A stretch of DNA of 6,302 bases from an uncultured Sutterella sp. Its GTDB lineage: Bacteria; Pseudomonadota; Gammaproteobacteria; Burkholderiales; Burkholderiaceae_F. The DNA is taken from positions 1 through 6,302 of the forward strand of contig CABUOH010000068.1 in the NCBI GenBank assembly GCA_902493085.1. Reading direction: 5' to 3'. This document shows, one piece after another, positions 1 through 5,348 of this stretch; the stretch's first letter is position 1, and every line of letters begins with the position of its first letter. The notes below the pieces were generated by a model that saw only the letters and a program-made list of their open reading frames with translations, did no database searches and had not been told where the DNA came from. The position numbers were made by a program, and so were the translations under genes.

Positions 1-1
1 C

Positions 2-1870
2 ATCAGCGAATTCCTCGCCAACCCCGTCGTCCCGCCGATGAAGATCCGCTTCGACGAGCGCATCACCACCTGCATCGACAAGCTCGAGGCCGAGCTCAAG
101 GCGGGCGGCGTCGCCCGTCCGCGCTGGTTTGCCCTCCAGGTCATGGAATCCGCTCCCGGCATCGAGGAAAAGCTCCCCGACGGCATGTTCGAGCGCGCCA
201 AGTCGATCATGGAGCCCGCCTCCGCCGACTTCGACGGCGACCTTGACATCGCCATCGCGGGCGCCCGCTACGAATTCGTCGGCGCGATCGCCGCCGACGC
301 CGTCGTCCGCAAGGGCAAGCCCGGCGAGACGCTCACGGACAGGATCGACCGCATCGTGCTCAACCGCTGGCTCGGCCTGCCGATCTTCCTCTTCGTGATG
401 TACCTGATGTTCCTCTTCACGCAGAATCTCGGGGCGGCCTTCATCGACTTCTTCGACATTCTCGTGGGCGGCGTCCTCGTCGACGGCTTCGGCGCTCTGC
501 TCGAAACCCTAGGCGCGCCCGACTGGCTGCGCGTCATGCTCGCCAACGGCGTGGGCGGCGGCATCCAGACGGTCTCGACCTTCATTCCGGTCGTCTTCTT
601 CCTCTTCTTCTTCCTCGCCATCCTTGAAGATTCCGGCTACATGGCCCGCGCCGCCTTCGTCATGGACCGCCTGATGCGTGCGCTCGGCCTGCCCGGCAAG
701 GCCTTCGTGCCGCTTCTCGTCGGCTTCGGCTGCAACGTGCCCGCCATCATGGCCACCCGCACGATGGACCGCGCCTCCGACCGCATCATCACGATCATGA
801 TGGCGCCCTTCATGAGCTGCGGCGCACGCCTCCCGGTCTACGTGCTCTTTGCCACGGCCTTCTTCCCGACCAACGGCCAGAATCTCGTCTTCGCCCTCTA
901 CCTCATCGGCATTCTCGCCGCCGTCGTTACGGGCCTGCTTCTCAAGCGCATCGCTCTTCCGGGCGCCGCCTCCGCCTTCGTGATGGAGATCCCGCCCTAT
1001 CACATCCCGACCGTCAAGGGCGTGATGCTGCGCACCTGGGACCGTCTCAAGGGCTTCGTGCTGCGCGCCGGCCGCGTCATCGTCGTGATCGTCGCCTGTC
1101 TCTCCATCCTCAACTCGATGGGCACCGACGGCACGTGGGGCCATGAGGACTCGAACGAATCCGTCCTCTCCGAAATCGGCCGCACGATCGTCCCGGTTCT
1201 CCAGCCCATGGGCGTCTCCGAAGAAAACTGGCCCGCCGCCGTCGGCATCTTCACGGGCATTCTCGCCAAGGAAGCCGTTGTCGGCACGATGAACTCCCTC
1301 TACGACAGCATGGCCCGTGCCAAGAACGCAGAAAACGGCGTTGCCGAAGAAGCCGCCGAAGACGAAGCGGGCTGGTCCTTCGGCGCCACGCTCGTCGAGG
1401 CTCTCGACAGCGTCAAGACGAATCTCGCCGACCTCGGCGGGGCGCTTCTCGACCCGGCCGGCATCCACGTGGACGACCTCTCCGACACGGCCGCCGCCGC
1501 TGAGGCCCAGGAAGTCGCCGTCGACACGATCGACATGATGCAGCAGCTCTTCGGAGGCGGCTTCGCAGCCTTCTGCTACCTGCTGATGGTGCTCCTCTAC
1601 ATGCCCTGCGGCGCCGCCGTCGCGACCGTCTGGCGCGAAGCGGGCACGGCATGGACGCTCTTCCTGTGCGGCTGGACCACGGCGCTCGGCTACACCTCCG
1701 CCACGATCGTCTACCGCCTCGGCACCTTCGCCGAAAACCCGACGTACTCGATCGTCGCGATCGCGCTCTCCCTCGCCATCCTCGCCGGCATGCTCTTCTG
1801 GATGCGAACCTTCGCCAAGAAGAACGGCGGCAAGGGCCGTCGAGTGATCCCGATCTTCGCCACCCGCTAA
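2..1870 (+). CDS. feoB: Ferrous iron permease FeoB, C-terminal part (5' end outside window)
   Basis: FeoB imports Fe(II) across the inner membrane, driven or gated by an N-terminal GTPase domain. The frame is open from base 2, so the gene enters from upstream; 622 codons are visible and the G domain is missing. The first ~115 visible residues are the soluble linker after the G domain, ending in a segment typical of FeoB (LNRWLGLPIF) just before the first membrane helix. Two FeoB gate motifs are clear: GFGCNVPAIMATR, with its Cys codon at 731, and YMPCGAAVATVWREAG, with its Cys codon at 1607. Between them lie MAPFMSCGARLPVYV and GILAKEAVVGTMNSLY, also typical of the family. An Ala/Glu/Asp-rich loop at about 1315-1540 separates the later helices. 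The protein ends in a basic tail (KKNGGKGRR). A feoA gene would be expected upstream but cannot be seen; no feoC follows. The family call is firm. Confidence 0.97.
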   Translation: MSEFLANPVVPPMKIRFDERITTCIDKLEAELKAGGVARPRWFALQVMESAPGIEEKLPDGMFERAKSIMEPASADFDGDLDIAIAGARYEFVGAIAADAVVRKGKPGETLTDRIDRIVLNRWLGLPIFLFVMYLMFLFTQNLGAAFIDFFDILVGGVLVDGFGALLETLGAPDWLRVMLANGVGGGIQTVSTFIPVVFFLFFFLAILEDSGYMARAAFVMDRLMRALGLPGKAFVPLLVGFGCNVPAIMATRTMDRASDRIITIMMAPFMSCGARLPVYVLFATAFFPTNGQNLVFALYLIGILAAVVTGLLLKRIALPGAASAFVMEIPPYHIPTVKGVMLRTWDRLKGFVLRAGRVIVVIVACLSILNSMGTDGTWGHEDSNESVLSEIGRTIVPVLQPMGVSEENWPAAVGIFTGILAKEAVVGTMNSLYDSMARAKNAENGVAEEAAEDEAGWSFGATLVEALDSVKTNLADLGGALLDPAGIHVDDLSDTAAAAEAQEVAVDTIDMMQQLFGGGFAAFCYLLMVLLYMPCGAAVATVWREAGTAWTLFLCGWTTALGYTSATIVYRLGTFAENPTYSIVAIALSLAILAGMLFWMRTFAKKNGGKGRRVIPIFATR

Positions 1871-1908
1871 GGCCTCTCCCGGACCCGGCTCCGGGGAAGC
1901 GAACCTCC

Positions 1909-1948
1909 AAGGCCGGCAGTTGAACGACTGCCGGCCTTTTCCATTTTT
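1909..1948 (+). terminator. Intrinsic terminator of feoB
   Basis: A perfect 12-bp inverted repeat (AAGGCCGGCAGT at 1909-1920, ACTGCCGGCCTT at 1927-1938) encloses a 6-base loop. It runs into TTTT, then CCATTTTT. It begins about 40 bases after the feoB stop codon, so feoB very likely ends its transcript here. A smaller GC-rich hairpin without a T-run (CCCGGA 1878-1883 with TCCGGG 1890-1895) sits between the stop codon and the terminator. Confidence 0.92.
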
Positions 1949-2153
1949 CCATGGGCGGAGGTTTTTCGGTGTCCCAGGCACCTCAACCGTCACCCAAATG
2001 TCATGAAGCCGCGCGTTCGATGACTTTTCCGTTGCTTTGCAAGCGTTTGTTAGATTCGGCCTCAAAAGCCCCCCGGGGCGCGGCCTAGCGTGTAAGATGC
2101 AAATCGCTGAGATGAACGCGGTCTTCCAAACCGAAGGCGCAAAAGTCGAAAGC

Positions 2154-2171
2154 CGCTGTTGGGAGTCCATT
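2154..2171 (+). repeat. 18-bp direct repeat, copy 1
   Basis: The sequence CGCTGTTGGGAGTCCATT occurs here and again, identically, at 2454-2471. Looser similarity extends upstream (CAAAAGTC here, CAAAATC there, at nearly the same distance). The copy is directly followed by a hairpin with stem 2172-2176/2189-2193. Confidence 0.9.
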
Positions 2172-2336
2172 CGAAGCGCCTCAAGGTTCTTCGAGCTCAA
2201 GACAAAAGCGGCCCGAGGCAGACGAAACCCAAGTTCATCAAGGCGCAGACCGGCGTCGTCCATCGGACGCAGCCGGCAAGCGTCAGGCGACGAAGGGCCT
2301 TGCGGCAAGCGGGCGCCACGTCCGTGGAGCGCAACG

Positions 2337-2360
2337 GCAGTTGAAAGAAATTGCAACTGC
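2337..2360. promoter_or_regulatory. Inverted repeat just upstream of the ncRNA promoter
   Basis: GCAGTTG (2337-2343) and CAACTGC (2354-2360) form a perfect 7-bp dyad around a 10-base A-rich centre. It ends 3 bases before the proposed -35 at 2364, a position suited to a regulator binding site. There is no T-run after it, so it is not a terminator. The dyad is seen directly; a regulatory role is inferred. Confidence 0.4.
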
Positions 2361-2363
2361 GGC

Positions 2364-2392
2364 TTGTAAATCCATGAAAACCCTGATATAGT
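2364..2392 (+). promoter_or_regulatory. Sigma-70-type promoter with extended -10
   Basis: TTGTAA (2364-2369) is a fair -35. After a 17-base spacer comes TATAGT (2387-2392), preceded by TG at 2384-2385, giving the extended -10 form TGATATAGT. This is the best promoter-like sequence in the gene-poor region. Transcription would start near 2398-2400, at the left edge of the foldable segment 2401-2542. Confidence 0.65.
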
Positions 2393-2453
2393 TCGTTCTG
2401 TTGTGGTTGATGTGGTTCCTTGCGTATCAGACCGGAGCTTCAAAATCACGGGT

Positions 2454-2471
2454 CGCTGTTGGGAGTCCATT
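2454..2471 (+). repeat. 18-bp direct repeat, copy 2
   Basis: This copy is identical to CGCTGTTGGGAGTCCATT at 2154-2171, starting exactly 300 bases later. It lies inside the candidate ncRNA and is followed two bases later by the GGCAGC/GCTGCC hairpin (2474-2496), paralleling the hairpin after copy 1. Confidence 0.9.
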
Positions 2472-2547
2472 TGGGCAGCAGGTGTTGCAAGCTGCCGCAA
2501 GCCTGGATTGAAAAGCCAACGGTTTGAGACCACTCACCACAAAGCGC

Positions 2548-2577
2548 GGGACATGTTGTAGAACGTGTCCCTTTTTT
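2548..2577 (+). terminator. Intrinsic terminator after the candidate ncRNA
   Basis: GGGACATGTT (2548-2557) pairs with AACGTGTCCC (2562-2571), a 10-bp stem with one G-U pair and a 4-base loop, followed directly by six T (2572-2577). No gene stop codon lies just upstream, so it ends an untranslated transcript or acts as an attenuator 288 bases before the dehydrogenase start. Confidence 0.88.
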
Positions 2578-2726
2578 ATTTTCCGGGCCCGTCGCGCGGC
2601 CGCCGTCCGCGATCATCCGGCGCCCGGCACCTTCCCTTCGCCTCTTTCGCCTTCTCTCCGGCGCCGCTCTCCTCAGCGCTCTCTTCTGCGTACTCTTCTG
2701 CGCACAAGCCTCCGTCCGGCCGGCGC
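2578..2726. other. Pyrimidine-rich spacer, no gene seen
   Basis: The + strand is strongly C/T-rich from about 2625 to 2715. CTCTTCTGCG occurs twice, at 2681-2690 and 2693-2702 (12-base period). It shares the CTTCTGC core with the 13-bp array that follows. No open frame with gene-like codon use is present. Confidence 0.5.
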
Positions 2727-2732
2727 TAAAAT
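2727..2732 (+). promoter_or_regulatory. Possible -10 element for the dehydrogenase operon
   Basis: TAAAAT matches the -10 consensus at 5 of 6 positions. There is no good -35 at 16-18 bases upstream (the region reads CACAAGCC), so an activator would be needed or the promoter is false. A start near 2739 would place the tandem repeats in the transcribed leader. Confidence 0.25.
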
Positions 2733-2806
2733 GTTTCTGCTCAATGCTTCTGCACGGTGCTTCCGCACGATGCTTCTGCAGGATGCTTCTGCACGATGTT
2801 GTTAGG
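2731..2806 (+). repeat. 13-bp tandem repeat array upstream of the dehydrogenase
   Basis: Units begin at 2731, 2744, 2757, 2770 and 2783, with a decayed sixth at 2796. The consensus is ATGCTTCTGCACG; units at 2744 and 2783 match it exactly, those at 2757 and 2770 differ at one or two positions, and the first is more divergent. Each unit contains TGC-N4-GCA, and the joints read GCA-CGA-TGC or similar, so small dyads alternate along the array. The 13-base period is not a multiple of 3, which argues against a protein repeat. It may be a regulator binding array or a slippage-prone leader. Confidence 0.85.
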
Positions 2807-2811
2807 AACAA
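2799..2811. promoter_or_regulatory. Perfect short palindrome between array and gene start
   Basis: TTGTTAGGAACAA is a perfect 5-bp dyad around AGG. It sits at the end of the repeat array and about 54 bases before the dehydrogenase start codon, where an operator would fit. The role is inferred from position only. Confidence 0.35.
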
Positions 2812-2852
2812 TGCCGTCCGACGCTTCCCTGCCGGACGCGACCGACCTTTTT

Positions 2853-2858
2853 GGAGAG
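2853..2858 (+). promoter_or_regulatory. Ribosome binding site fixing the dehydrogenase start
   Basis: GGAGAG lies 6 bases before ATG 2865. The in-frame ATG at 2811 and GTG at 2757 lack such a site at proper spacing and would add residues encoded by the repeat array, so 2865 is preferred. Confidence 0.75.
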
Positions 2859-2864
2859 ATATTC

Positions 2865-4033
2865 ATGCAATTCGTCGATTTCGCCCCGGTCAAGCTCGTC
2901 TTCGGTCCCGGCAGGCTCGAGGCCCTTCGCTCCGAGCCTCTGCCCGGCACAAAGGCTCTGCTGCTCACCTCGAACGGCCGTTCGATGGAGCGCATCGGCG
3001 CGCTCGCGCGCGTCACGCAGATGCTTGAGGCGCGCGGCATTCCCGTCGTGCACATGGGCGTCGTCGAACCCAACCCCACGGTCGCCACGGTCATGAAGGT
3101 GGCCGAACGCATCAAGGCCGAAGGGTGCGACTTCCTCGTCGCGCTCGGCGGCGGCTCCGTCATGGACTGCGCCAAGATCTCGGGCCTCATGGCTGCCAAT
3201 CCCGGCAAACTCTGGGACTACGTGCAGGGCGGCACCGGCGGACGCAAGGCCTTTGAACACGATCCGCTCCCGCTCGTGGCCGTCACGACGACTGCGGGCA
3301 CGGGGAGCGAAGTCGACGCGGGCGGCGTCATCACCAATCCCGAAACCCGGGAAAAGGTCGGCATCGGCCATCCGGGGTGCTTTCCCAAGCTTGCGATCGT
3401 CGACCCCGAGCTGATGGTCTCCGTTCCGCCCGCCCTCACGGCCTACCAGGGCTTTGACGCGCTCTTTCACGCCGTCGAAGGCTATGTCGGCAAGCGCCCC
3501 AACTTCATGAGCGACATGTATGCGCTCGAGGCCGTGCGCCACCTCGCGAAGTGGCTGCCCAAGGCCGTCGCCGACGGCGCCGACATCGAGGCCCGCGAGC
3601 ACGTCGCCTTCGCCAACACGATGGCGGGCTTCGTCATGACCACCACGCGGCTCACGAGCCAGCATGCGATGGAGCACGCGCTCTCGGCCTTTCATCCCTC
3701 GCTGCCGCACGGCGCAGGCCTCATCATGCTCTCGATGGCCTACTTCGGCCACATGATCGCCGCCGGCGCGCAGTCCGAACGCTTCGTGGCGCTTGCCAGG
3801 GCGATGGGCGTCGAGAATGCCGTCCAGCCGTCCGACTTCCTGCGCGCCCTTCAGACGCTCATTCACGACTGCGGCATGCAGGATCTGAAGATGAGCGACT
3901 GGGGCATCACGCGCGACGAGCTCCCGGCCATGACGGAAGTCTGCCGCAGCGCGGGCTCGCACGCCTTCGAGCAGATGCGAACTACTTCACCTTTGAAGAC
4001 ACGCTCGCCGTCTACGAGGCCGCCTTCCGATAA
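2865..4033 (+). CDS. Iron-containing alcohol dehydrogenase, frame broken near the C-terminus
   Basis: This is a group III (Fe-ADH) NAD(P)-dependent oxidoreductase, interconverting an alcohol and an aldehyde or ketone in the cytosol; the substrate cannot be told from sequence. The start MQFVDFAPVKLVFGPG is typical of the family. The nucleotide-binding GGGSVMDCAK lies at residues 95-104 and TTTAGTGSE at 141-149. Likely metal ligands are D198 and H202 (GFDALFHAVE), H267 and H282 (LPHG), with H271 matching the extra His of FucO. The starting frame holds to about 3977. The expected end (NYFTFEDTLAVYEAAFR, stop at 4031-4033) is in another frame, so one base appears to be missing near 3978-3981. With it, the length would be about 390 residues, normal for the family. 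Without it, the frame runs on to 4793 as 642 residues, overlapping the next two genes. There is no slippery heptamer, so a base-call error or a recent mutation is likeliest. First gene of a probable three-gene operon. Confidence 0.9.
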
Positions 4034-4047
4034 GCGGGTTGCGTTTC

Positions 4048-4686
4048 ATGTCGAGTCTTTTTGCGCTCTTTCTCGTCACGAGCCTCGCCAACATTCTGAC
4101 GCCGGGGCTCGGCGTCGTGATGATCATCACGCTTGCCGCCGAATACGGCTGGCGCCGGACCATGTCGGGTGCCCTCGGCACGGCGCTCGGCATCGCGCTC
4201 CTCTTCATTGCGGGCATGTCGGGCGTCGGCGTCATCGTCGCCTCGAGCCCCGTGCTCTTTGCCGCCATCAAGATCCTCGGCGCAGGCTTTCCCATCTGGC
4301 TCTCGGTGAAGACCTGGCGAAAAACGCCGCCCAAAATCGTGATCGGAGCCTCAGGCGCCTCCGTGCCGGAAAACGCCCGCGAAGGACTCTTCTCAAAGTG
4401 CTTCATTCTCGCCGTCACGAACCCTCAGCCGATGATCTTCTGCGTCTCGCTCATGCCGCAGTTCATCGATCCCGCGCTTCCCTACGTGCCGCAAGTCGCC
4501 TTCATGATCGCGGTCTACGCCCTGATGGTCTTCGTCTGCATGATCTTCTACGCACTCATCGCAGACCGCATGCGCGTCTTCCTGGCACGCGGCAGCGGCC
4601 CGAAGCTCATGAACAAGACGAGCGCCGTCATCTTCATGCTGCTTGCCGCGTGGGTGCTCTGGAACACCGCTCAACCATTCCTTTGA
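4048..4686 (+). CDS. LysE/RhtB-family amino-acid exporter
   Basis: This inner-membrane protein (212 residues, usual size) belongs to the LysE/RhtB exporters, which expel amino acids or their analogues. Evidence is the N-terminal helix ending in the family motif NILTPG (residues 15-20), a Gly/Ala-rich second helix (about 40-62), a third at about 66-88, a polar loop at about 89-115, then FILAVTNPQPMIF carrying the conserved Asn-Pro (125-126), and two more hydrophobic stretches (about 145-170 and 190-210). ATG 4048 is chosen because AAGCGGG at 4032-4038 is a modest ribosome site at suitable distance; TTG 4039 in frame is less likely. It starts 14 bases after the dehydrogenase stop, suggesting co-transcription and perhaps translational coupling, which the upstream frameshift would upset. 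The exported substrate is unknown. Confidence 0.9.
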   Translation: MSSLFALFLVTSLANILTPGLGVVMIITLAAEYGWRRTMSGALGTALGIALLFIAGMSGVGVIVASSPVLFAAIKILGAGFPIWLSVKTWRKTPPKIVIGASGASVPENAREGLFSKCFILAVTNPQPMIFCVSLMPQFIDPALPYVPQVAFMIAVYALMVFVCMIFYALIADRMRVFLARGSGPKLMNKTSAVIFMLLAAWVLWNTAQPFL

Positions 4687-4692
4687 AGGGAG
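4686..4692 (+). promoter_or_regulatory. Ribosome binding site fixing the deacylase start
   Basis: AAGGGAG lies 7 bases before ATG 4700 and overlaps the final base of the exporter stop codon. It rules out the longer in-frame start at 4643, which would lie inside the exporter gene. Confidence 0.8.
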
Positions 4693-4699
4693 CATCGCC

Positions 4700-5197
4700 A
4701 TGCTCACACGCGAAAACGTCAAACACGAAGTCATGCGGCGACTCGACCAAATGGGCATTCCCTACCATGCGCTCGAGCATCCGCCCATTCTGACGGTTGC
4801 ACAAGGCAAGCTCATCGCACGGCAGCAGGACGCCCTGTGCTGCAAGTCGCTCCTTCTCAAATCCAAGCGCGCCCACTACCTCCTTATGCTCCCGGCCGAC
4901 AAGAAGCTTCAATCGAAGGACCTCGCCGGTCAGATCGGGAGCGGTCACCTGAGCTTTGCGTCCGACGAGGATCTCGCCGCGCTCCTCAACACCTTTTCCG
5001 GCGCAGTCAGCGTGCTCGGCCTTCTCTACGACCAAGAACGAAAGGTTGAGCTCCTCATCGACCGGGACGTCCTCAACGCTCCCTACATCGACTGTCATCC
5101 CTGCACCAATGACTGCAGCCTCAAGATCGCGACCCGGGATCTGCTCGAACGCTTCCTGCCTGAACTCGGCCGCGAGTGGAAAACGGTCGATCTTTAG
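4700..5197 (+). CDS. YbaK/ProX-family prolyl-tRNA editing protein (aminoacyl-tRNA deacylase)
   Basis: These stand-alone proteins resemble the editing domain of prolyl-tRNA synthetase and hydrolyse wrongly charged tRNA(Pro), typically Ala-tRNA(Pro) or Cys-tRNA(Pro), in the cytosol. The 165-residue length fits a single domain. Family marks are the N-terminal GIPYHALEHPPILTV (19-33), K49 in CCKSLLLK at the position of the catalytic Lys, LSFASDEDL (84-92), a Gly-rich turn SGAVSVLGLL (100-109), and HPCTND (133-138) replacing the usual HP-x-x-N-T/D strand. The EHPP and SFAS pattern is closer to ProXp-ala (PrdX) than to YbaK proper, but the GAVSVLG and CHPC residues depart from the common form, so substrate preference is open. 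It starts 13 bases after the exporter stop and is probably the last gene of the operon. Confidence 0.9.
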   Translation: MLTRENVKHEVMRRLDQMGIPYHALEHPPILTVAQGKLIARQQDALCCKSLLLKSKRAHYLLMLPADKKLQSKDLAGQIGSGHLSFASDEDLAALLNTFSGAVSVLGLLYDQERKVELLIDRDVLNAPYIDCHPCTNDCSLKIATRDLLERFLPELGREWKTVDL

Positions 5198-5203
5198 GGC
5201 CCC

Positions 5204-5225
5204 TCGGCGCCAGGCCGAGCGCCGA
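5204..5225. terminator. Stem-loop after the deacylase gene, weak terminator candidate
   Basis: TCGGCGC (5204-5210) and GCGCCGA (5219-5225) form a perfect 7-bp stem with an 8-base loop, starting 7 bases after the stop codon. It lacks a T-run (AACCGATAAG follows), so it is not a standard intrinsic terminator. It may protect the 3' end or slow polymerase; read-through into the antiporter gene is possible. Confidence 0.35.
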
Positions 5226-5254
5226 AACCGATAAGCCTCTTTGCCCGCAGGACC

Positions 5255-5283
5255 TTTCCAAAAGCCGGTGATTTCGGCACAAT
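5255..5283 (+). promoter_or_regulatory. Weak promoter candidate for the antiporter gene
   Basis: TTTCCA (5255-5260) and CACAAT (5278-5283) each match the sigma-70 consensus at 4 of 6 positions and are 17 bases apart. Transcription would start near 5290, leaving a leader of about 60 bases before ATG 5349. Confidence 0.35.
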
Positions 5284-5348
5284 TCATCGTCACGGCGCCT
5301 TCGCGCATCCCGCGCCCGGGCTCATCCAGCACCACTCATCCGTTCATC

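Larger units (their letters stand above)
1949..2363. other. Intergenic stretch with no convincing gene
   Basis: No reading frame here has the codon use of the flanking genes. Short frames exist on the + strand (for example ATG 2097 to 2369 and TTG 2159 to 2344), but they are Arg/Ser-rich, lack a ribosome binding site and resemble no family I know. GC is lower than in the genes. The stretch holds the first copy of the 18-bp direct repeat (2154-2171), a following hairpin (CGAAG 2172-2176 with CTTCG 2189-2193), a possible 6-bp helix around both (2152-2157 with 2207-2212) and a weak TGTAAGAT -10-like element at 2091-2098 with no matching -35. A decayed gene is possible but not demonstrable. Confidence 0.5.
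2399..2577 (+). ncRNA. Candidate structured small RNA or leader RNA, family unknown
   Basis: The segment runs from a good promoter to an intrinsic terminator, about 180 nt. Its ends pair: 2401-2416 with 2529-2542 forms about 14 bp with two single-base bulges (TTGTGG with CCACAA at the base). Inside, CTTGCG (2419-2424) pairs with CGCAAG (2496-2501), and GGCAGC (2474-2479) with GCTGCC (2491-2496) makes a hairpin that competes for base 2496. GACC (2430-2433) can pair with GGTC (2451-2454). The second 18-bp repeat copy lies largely single-stranded in this fold. No frame here looks coding. I see no hallmark of SRP RNA, RNase P RNA, tmRNA or tRNA. Its length resembles 6S RNA, but I cannot recognise 6S signatures. 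It could equally be the leader of the dehydrogenase operon, ending at an attenuator. The fold was worked out by hand. Confidence 0.5.

Noticed and set aside
2097..2369. Possible small + strand genes in the intergenic region (ATG 2097 or 2112 to 2369; TTG 2159 to 2344)
   Set aside because: No ribosome binding site, Arg/Ser-rich low-information peptides, codon use unlike the neighbours and no recognisable family. A decayed gene cannot be excluded.
509..2533. Very long open frame on the minus strand (674 codons), including MDSQQR encoded twice, 100 codons apart
   Set aside because: Most of it lies opposite feoB and reflects the strong C/G third-position bias there. In the intergenic part codon use is not gene-like (third positions are mixed), and the repeated MDSQQR is only the 18-bp DNA repeat read in reverse with its 300-base spacing.
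2399..2577. The structured segment as 6S RNA, SRP RNA, RNase P RNA, tmRNA, or a cobalamin/TPP/FMN riboswitch
   Set aside because: Length fits 6S RNA, but I could not find recognisable conserved elements of any of these families by eye; left as unassigned.
2731..2806. CRISPR array
   Set aside because: The units are 13 bp and directly adjoining with no spacers, and no cas gene is present.
2757..4793. A single 678-codon fusion gene
   Set aside because: It arises from an upstream non-start within the repeat array and a frameshift at about 3978. The sequence past that point is the exporter gene read in the wrong frame.
4634..5335. 233-codon minus-strand open frame opposite the deacylase gene
   Set aside because: It is an antisense shadow of a clear + strand family member, with no start signals or recognisable domain.
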